From NCBI GenBank assembly GCA_963815185.1, contig CAWFGC010000009.1, positions 620,001 through 684,000 on the forward strand: DNA of 64,000 nt, given 5' to 3'. This document shows, in pieces, positions 16,985 through 25,084 of this stretch. Positions within the stretch are counted from its first letter, which is position 1; the number at the start of each line of letters is the position of its first letter. Below the pieces are notes generated by a model. That model saw only the letters and a program-made list of their open reading frames with translations, searched no databases and was not told the DNA's origin. The position numbers and the translations under genes are program-made. This DNA is from SHZL01 sp963815185. Lineage in GTDB: Bacteria; Pseudomonadota; Gammaproteobacteria; Xanthomonadales; SZUA-36.

Positions 16985-18282
16985 ACCGATCTCAAGCCGC
17001 CACGGCGGATGCAGAACTGTTGCAGCGGCGCGCCCGCGCCATGGGCCCTACCTATGAGCTTTTTTACCGCGAGCCGGTTCAGCTTGTTCGGGGCGAGGGT
17101 GTTTGGCTGTACGATGCAGCCGGCAAACCCTACCTTGATTGCTATAACAACGTGGCCTCGGTCGGACACTGCCACCCAAAAGTAGTCAAAGCCCTGAGTG
17201 AGCAGGCTGCGACCCTGAACACGCACACGCGTTATCTGCACGAAAACGTGGTGCGTTTTGCTGAACGGCTGGGGGCGAGTTTGCCCGGCGAGCTGAACGT
17301 GTGCATGTTCGTGTGCACCGGCACCGAGGCCAACGACCTCGCATTTCGCATCGCGCGCGCCGTCACAGGTAACGCGGGTGCGATTGTCACCGACGATGCC
17401 TACCACGGTAATTCCATGGTGGTGACCGAGCTTTCCACTGCAGACTACCCGGCGGCAGAACGCCCGGATTATCTTGCTGCGATCGAGGCGCCAAACCCAT
17501 ACCGGGGCGCCTTTCGCTACGGGGAAGCGGAACTGGGCAGTAAATACGCCGCCTTCGCCGGCAAGGCGATCGCTTCCCTGGAACAGCGCGGGCACAAACC
17601 CGCCATGATTTTGTCCGATGCCATCTTCGACTCGAATGGCGTGCTGACCGCACCAGAGGGCTATTTCCAGGTGGTTTATGACCAGGTCCGGGCAGCCGGT
17701 GGACTGTGTGTTGCCGATGAAGTGCAGTCCGGTCTGTGCCGCCTGGGCGACCATATGTGGGGTTTTGAGGACTCCGGCGTCGTACCGGATATCGTCACGA
17801 TGGGCAAACCCATCGGCAACGGGCATCCGCTGGCTGCGGTGGTTACCACGCCCGCCATTGCCGCCGCATTTGCACGCAACTCCCAATACTTCAACACTTT
17901 TGGCGGCAACCCGGTGTCCACCGCGGTCGGCCTGGCGGTTCTTGACGTGGTGGAACAGGAAGGCATTTTGCAAAATGCGAATACGGTGGGCGCCTACCTC
18001 GGCAAAAGGTTGCGCGCCCTGGCAGATGAATACCCACTGATCGGAGACGTTCGCGGCAAAGGTTTGTTCTTCGGTCTGGAATGCGTCCGCGACCGCAACT
18101 CTCTGGAACCGGCGCCCGAAGAAGCCGGGCGGATTAGCGATCAGTTGCGCGCCAACGGCGTGTTGGTGGGTATTTGCGGTCCGCTGGATAACGTCATCAA
18201 GATCCGCCCGCCCCTGGTATTTGCCCGTGAACATGCGGATTTGCTATTGGAAAAACTCGGACTGGCTTTGCGCTCGCTTTGA
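16981..18282 (+). CDS. Class III PLP aminotransferase / phospho-lyase
   Basis: A 433-residue class III aminotransferase-fold enzyme. The phosphate-binding CTGTEANDLAFRIAR is near residue 115, DEVQSGLCRLGD holds the PLP-contacting Asp, and the Schiff-base Lys is in TMGKPIGNGHPLAAV. Close relatives include human AGXT2L-type phospho-lyases, which eliminate phosphate from O-phosphoethanolamine or 5-phosphohydroxylysine instead of transaminating. The overlapping kinase gene upstream supports this lyase role: kinase first, then elimination. A plain omega-aminotransferase remains possible. Confidence 0.88.
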   Translation: MNRSQAATADAELLQRRARAMGPTYELFYREPVQLVRGEGVWLYDAAGKPYLDCYNNVASVGHCHPKVVKALSEQAATLNTHTRYLHENVVRFAERLGASLPGELNVCMFVCTGTEANDLAFRIARAVTGNAGAIVTDDAYHGNSMVVTELSTADYPAAERPDYLAAIEAPNPYRGAFRYGEAELGSKYAAFAGKAIASLEQRGHKPAMILSDAIFDSNGVLTAPEGYFQVVYDQVRAAGGLCVADEVQSGLCRLGDHMWGFEDSGVVPDIVTMGKPIGNGHPLAAVVTTPAIAAAFARNSQYFNTFGGNPVSTAVGLAVLDVVEQEGILQNANTVGAYLGKRLRALADEYPLIGDVRGKGLFFGLECVRDRNSLEPAPEEAGRISDQLRANGVLVGICGPLDNVIKIRPPLVFAREHADLLLEKLGLALRSL

Positions 18283-18335
18283 GTGCACATTCCCGCGCAG
18301 ACATGAAAACTGCTAATCTTGTTTCGCTAAGCGGC

Positions 18336-18411
18336 TGGGGTCAGAGTAAAAATTGACTGAAGGAAAGTTGACGAACTCAGCGACGTCAAGGCAATTTTTA
18401 CTCTGACCCCA
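18336..18411. repeat. REP-like inverted repeat, copy 1
   Basis: Perfect 20-bp arms, tggggtcagagtaaaaattg and its complement at 18392-18411, enclose 36 bp. The same arms recur at 38413-38487. Elements with this terminal sequence look like REP/MITE-type dispersed palindromes; no transposase is encoded here. It lies between the aminotransferase and tspO. Confidence 0.8.
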
Positions 18412-18453
18412 TTGGTTCGTTTAAGAAAAGATCATTACACAAGGAGGTCGGCA

Positions 18454-18939
18454 ATGATTACCCGGTATGCCTGGATGGCTGTCTTTCTGTCACTGGTGGT
18501 CATTGCCGCTGCGGTCGCCGGAAGTTTTGAAGCCGGTGAGTGGTACTTCATGCTGCGCAAGCCGGCATTTACTCCTCCTCCCTGGGTGTTCGGCCCGGCG
18601 TGGTCTGTTCTGTACCTACTCATGGCAGTGGCGATGTGGTTGGTCTGGGATAGCAAACACTACACGCGTACAGGCGCGCTGATCTGGTGGTTATTGCAGC
18701 TCGGACTGAATGCCGCCTGGTCCTGGCTGTTCTTCGGACTGACCCGCAGCGGCTGGTCGCTGGCCGAAATGGTGCTTCTGATCGGCACGGTGGTGCTCTG
18801 CATGAAGGCATTTTCCGCCTCGTCGCGACTGGCTGCGATGCTGATGTTGCCCTATCTTTTGTGGCTGTGCTTCGCCTGGGTGCTGAATTTTTCCATCTGG
18901 TCCATGAATGGCGGTGGTTTGGGTAGCATCATGGATTAG
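18454..18939 (+). CDS. tspO: TspO/MBR family protein
   Basis: A 161-residue five-helix membrane protein of the TspO/peripheral benzodiazepine receptor family, which binds porphyrins and influences tetrapyrrole and stress responses. Family signatures are FTPPPWVFGPAWSVLY, NAAWSWLFFGL and FAWVLNFSIW. An aaggaggt ribosome binding site lies 6 nt before the ATG, which decides the start over an in-frame upstream codon. Its last 56 bp are repeated at 37938-37993, on the far side of the catabolic island. A role with hemJ in porphyrin metabolism is plausible but not shown. Confidence 0.93.
   Translation: MITRYAWMAVFLSLVVIAAAVAGSFEAGEWYFMLRKPAFTPPPWVFGPAWSVLYLLMAVAMWLVWDSKHYTRTGALIWWLLQLGLNAAWSWLFFGLTRSGWSLAEMVLLIGTVVLCMKAFSASSRLAAMLMLPYLLWLCFAWVLNFSIWSMNGGGLGSIMD
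18883..18938 (+). repeat. 56-bp direct repeat, left end of the island (tspO 3' end)
   Basis: Encodes the last residues of TspO (NFSIWSMNGGGLGSIMD). It matches 37938-37993 at 53 of 56 positions. Two of the three differences are synonymous, and one changes Met to Leu. This is what an attachment-site half or a homologous junction from a related strain would look like. Confidence 0.9.
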
Positions 18940-19008
18940 CACCTCATCCACTACTTCTGCGCTTACTTTCGCTGGCATTTTCGAGAAAAAATGAAATGCA
19001 GCCAGGCC

Positions 19009-19983
19009 TCAGGTGGCTTGTTTGCATTTGCGCTTGCGAAATTGTTTTGGGGAGAGGCCGTATTTGGATTTGAACACCCGACTGAAGTAGGCCGAATCGT
19101 TGAAACCGTTCATAAAGGCTATATCGGTAATTGACAGTTCGCCAAGGCCAGGGTCAGATAAGTACATAGCCGCCTGTGCAGTACGTTTGTTGGAAATAGT
19201 TTTGGTTAGACTCATTTCTGTTGTGGCGAATAATTTGTGAAGGTATCGGCTGCTGACACCCAGCGCGTCGGAAATACTCTGAACTCCAATATCGGCGTCA
19301 AGAAGATTTTCTTCAATGTATTCATTGGCTTCCTGCAACAAAGAATGAGCATTCTTCTTCTTAACGATTTGGGTTGCGGAGCGGGATTCCGTGCAGGCTT
19401 TCGCAAGATCAAGCAAGGCGCTGATGATCGGGCGCTCTTCGCTGGCTCTCACTTTGTGTGCATTTTTACGCAGAGTCAGTACGGTCGAACGCAGAATATT
19501 GGACAAAACATCATTATCATCAAGTACGAGAATTCTGTCGGGATCGATCAGTGACCGCGCGGCACTGTTGTAGGAGTCCGGAACAAAAACGGATACTTGG
19601 CGAATATTCTCCTTGGACTCAAATTGCAGAGGGTGATTGCTATTCCAAATAAACAGGTTGCCCCGTTTGACAAACGTATTACCTGCTCCAACGGAAATGC
19701 TGTAGCCTGCGCCGTCAAGGATGTATGAAATAATAAGGTAGCACGACAGGCTTGGGGTGTTCTGTGGCAGAGACCGCTCGCCCTTGATCGGCAAAGTCAT
19801 AACATCCGTGACAAAACACTGGGCAAAGCGATACTTCTTTATATAGGCATTGACCTGTCGGTTCAGACCTTTGCTTTGCTTTATCTCCCAATCGAAATGC
19901 ACCTCGTTGAGGTGCTCGCTAAAGGCCTTGAAATCCTCGTTCTGATTGAGGAGTTTGGCTTTCCAGTCGACTTCCAAAGGCAT
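19009..19983 (-). CDS. AraC-family regulator (AraC_binding_2 type)
   Basis: A 324-residue transcription factor. The N-terminal domain has the cupin-like pattern of FeaR-type regulators (YSISVGAGNTFVKRGNLFIW around residues 92-115). The C-terminal AraC/XylS double helix-turn-helix is clear (IGVQSISDALGVSSRYLHKLF and ITDIAFMNGFNDSAYFSRVF...YGLSPKQFR). It sits at the left end of the island, divergent from the first TonB-receptor operon by 336 bp, and is the natural candidate for its activator. Confidence 0.9.
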   Translation of the reverse strand: MPLEVDWKAKLLNQNEDFKAFSEHLNEVHFDWEIKQSKGLNRQVNAYIKKYRFAQCFVTDVMTLPIKGERSLPQNTPSLSCYLIISYILDGAGYSISVGAGNTFVKRGNLFIWNSNHPLQFESKENIRQVSVFVPDSYNSAARSLIDPDRILVLDDNDVLSNILRSTVLTLRKNAHKVRASEERPIISALLDLAKACTESRSATQIVKKKNAHSLLQEANEYIEENLLDADIGVQSISDALGVSSRYLHKLFATTEMSLTKTISNKRTAQAAMYLSDPGLGELSITDIAFMNGFNDSAYFSRVFKSKYGLSPKQFRKRKCKQAT

Positions 19984-20319
19984 GCAGCGTGCTCCAATAG
20001 CTCGATATTGAGCAGCTCAAGTAGTAGTCCGATTGTTATCCGCGAATGCGCATTTGTCTAGGCTTTTGTTCGCTTCAGTCAAAGAATCCAGGCTCCACAC
20101 GCAATATTCTATAAGCATCAATTTCAGGCTGCCGGCAGGTCGTGGGAGGATGTTTCGGCGCCTTGCAGGCGGAATAAGTGTTGATTTCTGCAAGAAGCTG
20201 GATTTGATGGGGAGCGCTGGCGCAGGGGCGACTCAACCGTCAGCATCAATATAAAGAACAACGATTTTCCCAGCAGAGCGAAAGTGTGAGGACAGAAATT
20301 TTCGGGAGGATGAACGCAA
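19984..20319. promoter_or_regulatory. Divergent control region of araC and the receptor operon
   Basis: No gene is seen. It must carry the promoters of the leftward AraC gene and the rightward receptor operon. The right edge has a gggagga ribosome binding site (20302-20308). I could not pick out a convincing operator or terminator. Confidence 0.4.
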
Positions 20320-22536
20320 ATGACCCATAAGAGTTCTTTGACAATGCACTGTTGGATCATATTGGTGATTGGCGCGTTGACCCAGGTGACGAGCAGTCAG
20401 GTACTGGCTGATTCAATGAAGAATTACCAAATCGAAGAGGTGATAGTTACTGCTCGAAAAAAATTGGAGAGTGCTCAGGATGTGCCAATCTCCATTGCTG
20501 CATTCAATGCTGATTCGATCAGAGAAAATGGTTTCAGCGATACTTTGAGCATCGATGAAAAGGTCCCCAACCTCGAAATCAAGACCTTTGGTGGTCAGCC
20601 CAATATCTTTATTCGTGGCGTTGGCAATAATGATTTTAACGCCACCACGGTGAGTCCGGTGAGTATCTATTTCGATGATGTTGTCATGGGTCTGACCGGT
20701 TCGCAAATTTCGCAAGTGTACGACCTGGAGAGAATCGAGGTATTGCGGGGACCACAAGGAACCCTGTTTGGCAGGAATACGACAGGGGGAGCAATGGTAT
20801 TCCATTCGAACAAACCGGCAGCGGAGTTTCAGGCCGGAGTCAGTGCCACCTTGGGGAACTATGGCCGCACGGATTTCGAAGGCTACCTCAACATCCCGCT
20901 GGTTTCGGACCGTCTGATGGTCAGGGTGGCGGCCAGGTCGGACTACAACGAAGGTGACCGGGTAAACCTGTTCGACGGAAAAGATGCCAACGGTGTAAAA
21001 GCCCAATCCGGGCGAGTGAGTTTTCGTTACCTCCCTTCCGATAGGCTGCAGATTGACCTAAACGTTCACGCGCACGTGGACAGGAGCGATTTCAAGCAGG
21101 GCAAACCGATTGGAACATTTCCCGGAAACACCAATGTACTTGGTTACGCGGACCCATTCCCCCGCGATTCCCGGAAGCTGAATTTCAATGGCAAGAACAA
21201 ACACGATATCGATGCACAGGGGACCGTATTGACCATTCAATATGACATCGGAAAAGCAACCCTGAAGTCTATTACTGCGTATGAGGACAGCGAAACCGAA
21301 TATTGCGGCGATTTTGATCACAGTCCTTTGTCGCTCGATGAAATTTGTTTTGAGACAGATGGAGAGCAGTTCTCCCAGGAAATCAATGTCAACATGAACC
21401 TAACCGACGGAATGGATTTGGTTGCCGGTGCTTTTTACCTTACCGAAGACCTCCGGTATGACACCTTTGCAAATCTTTTTGGGGAACTGCCTGTTGGTCT
21501 GGCGTTACCGTTGCGGGCCGGTTCCAACAGGGACACGAAAACCTACGCCTTGTTTTCAGAAGTCACTATTGATGTCGGAGATGCCTGGTCAATCAATGCA
21601 GGCCTTCGCTATACCCATGAAAGCAAAGATGCCGATTTGTATAGTTCCGTGATACTCAATCTGTTCGACCCCACCGCGCCGGATATAGACCCGATACCCA
21701 TTATTCCCCCCACCATGCTGTCGGACGACTGGAGTGCCGTGTCGGGCCGGTTGGCAGTGGACTATAAGTTCAATGATGACGTGATGGCATATGCCAGCAT
21801 TTCCCGGGGATTCAAATCCGGCGGCTTCAATTTAGGCGCCTTTTTTGACCCCAATGAAGTGACTACGGTGGACCCGGAGTATCTGCTTGCCTATGAGTTC
21901 GGACTGAAATCCACGCTGGCAAACAACCGCTTGCAACTGAACTTTGCAACCTTCTATTACGATTACACGGATTTGCAGGTATTGACCTTTGTATCTGGAA
22001 GCACCCCCGCCAATCCACTGGTGTTTGCTCTGGAAAACGCGGCGGATGCAGAAATTTACGGTGCTGAGTTGGAGATAAAAGCGTATCCGGCGGATGGGCT
22101 GGAGCTTACGGCAGGTATTGGCAACCTGCACACCAAATACAAAAACTTCGACTCCGCCGTTGGAGGAGACTTATCCGGCAATGCCCTTCCCGGCGCCCCC
22201 GAATGGAACATCAATCTCGCGCTTGCCTATGATTTCCAAATGCCGAATGACATGATTCTGAGGCTTCAGGGCGACTATTCTTACACCGATAAGCGGTACT
22301 TCAATTCGTTTGAACAGGATGCCATCAGTTCCAGAGGCGACCACGAGTTGCTCGGTGCGCGCGTGTCCCTGATGTCGGAGAAGGGCACTTGGGACGTCTC
22401 TGCCTGGGGCCGCAATCTTGCCGACAAAGAATACGTAGTGGACAGCACAGATTTGTCAGGCGTATTTGGATTTATTCCACTGTTCTATGGAGACCGGCGT
22501 AGCTACGGAGTCGATTTCACCTACCGGTACCAGTAG
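20320..22536 (+). CDS. TonB-dependent outer-membrane receptor
   Basis: A 738-residue receptor: signal peptide (hydrophobic residues ~9-28), a TonB-box-like IEEVIVTARK near residue 39, the plug domain (IFIRGVGNNDF; ERIEVLRGPQGTLFGRNTTGG near 143-162), then a 22-strand-type barrel ending in YGVDFTYRYQ. It should import a scarce or bulky nutrient across the outer membrane using the proton motive force. It heads an operon with an SDR, a thiolase and an NTF2-like protein, which argues for a carbon substrate rather than a siderophore. Confidence 0.93.
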   Translation: MTHKSSLTMHCWIILVIGALTQVTSSQVLADSMKNYQIEEVIVTARKKLESAQDVPISIAAFNADSIRENGFSDTLSIDEKVPNLEIKTFGGQPNIFIRGVGNNDFNATTVSPVSIYFDDVVMGLTGSQISQVYDLERIEVLRGPQGTLFGRNTTGGAMVFHSNKPAAEFQAGVSATLGNYGRTDFEGYLNIPLVSDRLMVRVAARSDYNEGDRVNLFDGKDANGVKAQSGRVSFRYLPSDRLQIDLNVHAHVDRSDFKQGKPIGTFPGNTNVLGYADPFPRDSRKLNFNGKNKHDIDAQGTVLTIQYDIGKATLKSITAYEDSETEYCGDFDHSPLSLDEICFETDGEQFSQEINVNMNLTDGMDLVAGAFYLTEDLRYDTFANLFGELPVGLALPLRAGSNRDTKTYALFSEVTIDVGDAWSINAGLRYTHESKDADLYSSVILNLFDPTAPDIDPIPIIPPTMLSDDWSAVSGRLAVDYKFNDDVMAYASISRGFKSGGFNLGAFFDPNEVTTVDPEYLLAYEFGLKSTLANNRLQLNFATFYYDYTDLQVLTFVSGSTPANPLVFALENAADAEIYGAELEIKAYPADGLELTAGIGNLHTKYKNFDSAVGGDLSGNALPGAPEWNINLALAYDFQMPNDMILRLQGDYSYTDKRYFNSFEQDAISSRGDHELLGARVSLMSEKGTWDVSAWGRNLADKEYVVDSTDLSGVFGFIPLFYGDRRSYGVDFTYRYQ

Positions 22537-22559
22537 CCAATTCCAGCAGCCGGGTAAGA

Positions 22560-23321
22560 ATGTTGAATTTTGACGAAAAGATAGTGCTGGTTACAGGAGC
22601 GGCTTCAGGCATAGGCGCCGCCACCAGCAATCGGTTTATTGAACGCGGCGGTTCGGTGGTTGCGCTGGATTTGAACGAGTCTGGTTTAAGGGCGCTGGCG
22701 GTATCTTGTGGTGACAAATTAATGCCCGTGGTTTGCGACCTTGCTTCCGAAACGGAAATAGCAGAATCGGTGGCACAGATCATGGGGCGGTACAGCCGCA
22801 TCGATGTTCTCGTCAACAACGCCGGTGTTGGAAAGTTTGTAGGTATGGATTTCGCGCTGGAAGAATTTGACGTGCATTTTCATACAAACCTTCGTGCGCC
22901 CATGCTTATGGTTAAGCACTGTCTACAAATGTTGCGAGCGAGCGAAGCTCCGTGCGTGATCAATATGTCGTCGATTGCAGCACGCCTTGAATGGGGTAAT
23001 CACTTTTTGTATTCGTGCGCCAAAGCCGGCTTGGAGAAATACACCAAACACCTGGTGCGCGATCTTCCCTGGTTGAGAGCAAATTGTATTTTGCCCGGAG
23101 TGATTGATACCGCCATTCTTGACCGGCTGGCTACACCGGAGGAAAAGGCGGGTCTGTTCAGGCTTATGGAGGAAAGCGTTCCTTGTGGGCGAGTCGGTAC
23201 CACAGATGATATTGCCAAAGCGGTGCTGTTTCTGGCGTCTGCTGATGCCAGTTATATCAATGGCGCTTCATTGGTTGTAGACGGTGGATTGAGCCATTCA
23301 AACAAATGGCTGGGTTTGTAA
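22560..23321 (+). CDS. SDR-family dehydrogenase
   Basis: A 253-residue short-chain dehydrogenase. The cofactor motif TGAASGIG is near residues 12-19, NNAGVG near 85, and the catalytic Ser and YSCAK further on. The C-terminus has VDGG as in 3-oxoacyl or steroid-type SDRs. It starts 24 nt after the receptor gene and precedes a thiolase, so oxidation of a hydroxyl group before thiolytic cleavage is a sensible guess. The exact substrate is unknown. Confidence 0.88.
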   Translation: MLNFDEKIVLVTGAASGIGAATSNRFIERGGSVVALDLNESGLRALAVSCGDKLMPVVCDLASETEIAESVAQIMGRYSRIDVLVNNAGVGKFVGMDFALEEFDVHFHTNLRAPMLMVKHCLQMLRASEAPCVINMSSIAARLEWGNHFLYSCAKAGLEKYTKHLVRDLPWLRANCILPGVIDTAILDRLATPEEKAGLFRLMEESVPCGRVGTTDDIAKAVLFLASADASYINGASLVVDGGLSHSNKWLGL

Positions 23322-23393
23322 ATCAGCCACCGTCTGGTTTTGGGTTGACCTGTCCGGGCAAGAAAGCCGGAATTTTCGTATCGGAGTAGAGAG

Positions 23394-24641
23394 ATGTCTA
23401 CAAGAGCTTACATGCTGGGTGGCACCCAATCAGATTTTGCCCGCGATATGTACGATGAGGGTAAATCGGTATTTGATCTGTTCAGCGAAACCATGCAACA
23501 GGCGCTCTGGGCAACTGGCATCGAAGCCACCGAGGTTGAGCGCGGGCATATCGGAAATGCCTCAGGAGATGTTCTTACTCAATATGCCCAAATGGGCGGA
23601 TTTTTTGGTATGGCGAACGAAGGTTTTGCCGGCATGCCAGCGAGCAGGCATGAAGCCGCCTGCTGCTCGGGCTCGATGGCTCTGTTGGGCGCGATCTCCG
23701 ACATCGGCGCTGGATTTTATGATTTGGTTTGCGTTGCAGGTGTCGAAGTTATGGGTGTTGATACCGCCAATGTGCAAGAGTTTGCAACTGTTGATCAAGC
23801 CATAGGAGCACACGCATGGCCTTCTGAGAGAAAGCAGGAAGAGTGGGTGTGGCCGTACCTGTTTAGCCAGTTTCAAAGAGACTATGCCGAACGCTACGGC
23901 ATTGAGTATTGTCACCTGGGTGAAATTTCCCGCATCAATCTGAACAATGCCAAGTCAAACCCGAATGCGAGAGGGAGAAATTACCCCTTCAAAGATGCCT
24001 GTTTTACCGAAAACGATGAGGTCAATCCTGTCGTGATGAGTGATTTTCGTGTTCACGATATATGCCGAACGGCAGATGGTGCTGCGATTTTATTTCTCGC
24101 GGGCGAAGACTACGCAAGAAAATATGCCGCGAAGCACGGATTAAACTTTGAGCAAATCCCGTGGGTGAAAAGTTTTGCTCACAGTACCATGCCCACGGAG
24201 CTGGAAGTGAAGAGGCGGCTCTCCAGGGCTTCGGGCAGTCCCTACTACATGCCCCATTTGAGTAAGACCATCGATGCTGCGGTTACCCGTGCCGGCATGC
24301 CCAATGTCCGAGCGTTGGATGTTATGGAGTTGCACGACTGCTTCAGCATTACCGAGTACATGATTCTGGATCATAGTGGCTTAGCCGCCCCGGGCGAGAT
24401 ATGGCAAGTCATAGAAGATGGTGCCGTCAAAAGGTCCGGTTCTTTTCCTGTCAATCCGAGTGGTGGATTGCTGGGTGCGGGTCATCCGATTGGTTGCACC
24501 GGTGTCCGAATGGCATTGGACTGTTATAAACAGGTGACTGACAGTGCTGGTGATTACCAGGTTGAAGGTGCAAGAAACGCGTTTATGGTTAATGCCGGTG
24601 GAACACTTACTACGGTAGCGGCAATGGTCATTGGTGTGTAA
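23394..24641 (+). CDS. SCP-x-type thiolase / acetyl-CoA acetyltransferase family
   Basis: A 415-residue thiolase-fold protein. The nucleophilic Cys region is HEAACCSGSMALL (near residue 90), with VMELHDCFSI and GGLLGAGHPIGCTGVRM near the C-terminus. These features place it in the SCP-x/sterol-carrier thiolase group, not with FadA-like enzymes; that group includes steroid side-chain thiolases and aldolases. A ggag site precedes the ATG. No DUF35 partner is encoded nearby, which argues against an aldolase pair. Confidence 0.88.
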   Translation: MSTRAYMLGGTQSDFARDMYDEGKSVFDLFSETMQQALWATGIEATEVERGHIGNASGDVLTQYAQMGGFFGMANEGFAGMPASRHEAACCSGSMALLGAISDIGAGFYDLVCVAGVEVMGVDTANVQEFATVDQAIGAHAWPSERKQEEWVWPYLFSQFQRDYAERYGIEYCHLGEISRINLNNAKSNPNARGRNYPFKDACFTENDEVNPVVMSDFRVHDICRTADGAAILFLAGEDYARKYAAKHGLNFEQIPWVKSFAHSTMPTELEVKRRLSRASGSPYYMPHLSKTIDAAVTRAGMPNVRALDVMELHDCFSITEYMILDHSGLAAPGEIWQVIEDGAVKRSGSFPVNPSGGLLGAGHPIGCTGVRMALDCYKQVTDSAGDYQVEGARNAFMVNAGGTLTTVAAMVIGV

Positions 24642-24676
24642 ATGGTCGGCCGTGCAGTCGCAAAGGAAGGAAGGAA

Positions 24677-25030
24677 GTGAACCAGGATAACAGGATTGCA
24701 AAACTGCTGGACCATCACATCGCTGCCTTGCTTAGCGGTTGCATGGAAGAAATTCTCAGAGACTATGACGAGAGTTCTTTTGTATATACTCCCGACGGTC
24801 CGGTGGAAGGACTGGTGAATTTGAAGAAAATGTTCGCCGGATTTCTCTCTACCGTCCCTGCCAACGTCCTGCAAAGTCTGGAGATTCTGCGCCAAGACAT
24901 TTTTAATGACACGGCATACATTCTTTGGCAAGCAGGTGAGCAAATTCCATTGGGAACCGACACTTATATCATCAAGGATGGCAAGATTGCCGTGCAAAGC
25001 TATGCGGCTTATATGCGGTTGCCGCACTGA
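24677..25030 (+). CDS. NTF2/SnoaL-like small protein
   Basis: A 117-residue protein of the NTF2-like fold, as judged from its helix-then-sheet pattern (LLDHHIAALLSGCMEEILRDYDESSFVYTPDG, DTYIIKDGKIAVQSYAAYM). Members act as small isomerases, dehydratases or cyclases, or bind hydrophobic ligands. The GTG start is preceded by a run of ggaa repeats. It is the last gene of the first receptor operon. Function is not assignable further. Confidence 0.75.
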   Translation: MNQDNRIAKLLDHHIAALLSGCMEEILRDYDESSFVYTPDGPVEGLVNLKKMFAGFLSTVPANVLQSLEILRQDIFNDTAYILWQAGEQIPLGTDTYIIKDGKIAVQSYAAYMRLPH

Positions 25031-25084
25031 AATTCCGGTAAGTGAGGCAGGCGCACCGGCCTCCAAGGGGGTATTATTTTCTCG

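Noticed and set aside
16297..18234. 645-residue minus-strand reading frame opposite the aminotransferase
   Set aside because: It mirrors a confident PLP enzyme and has no recognisable features, so it is a shadow frame.
16120..18282. A single 720-residue kinase-aminotransferase fusion
   Set aside because: Kinase-aminotransferase fusions do exist, but here the last ~45 kinase residues are nonsense in this frame, and the correct frame gives a good kinase C-terminus whose stop overlaps an ATG for the aminotransferase. Two genes with a frameshift explain it better.
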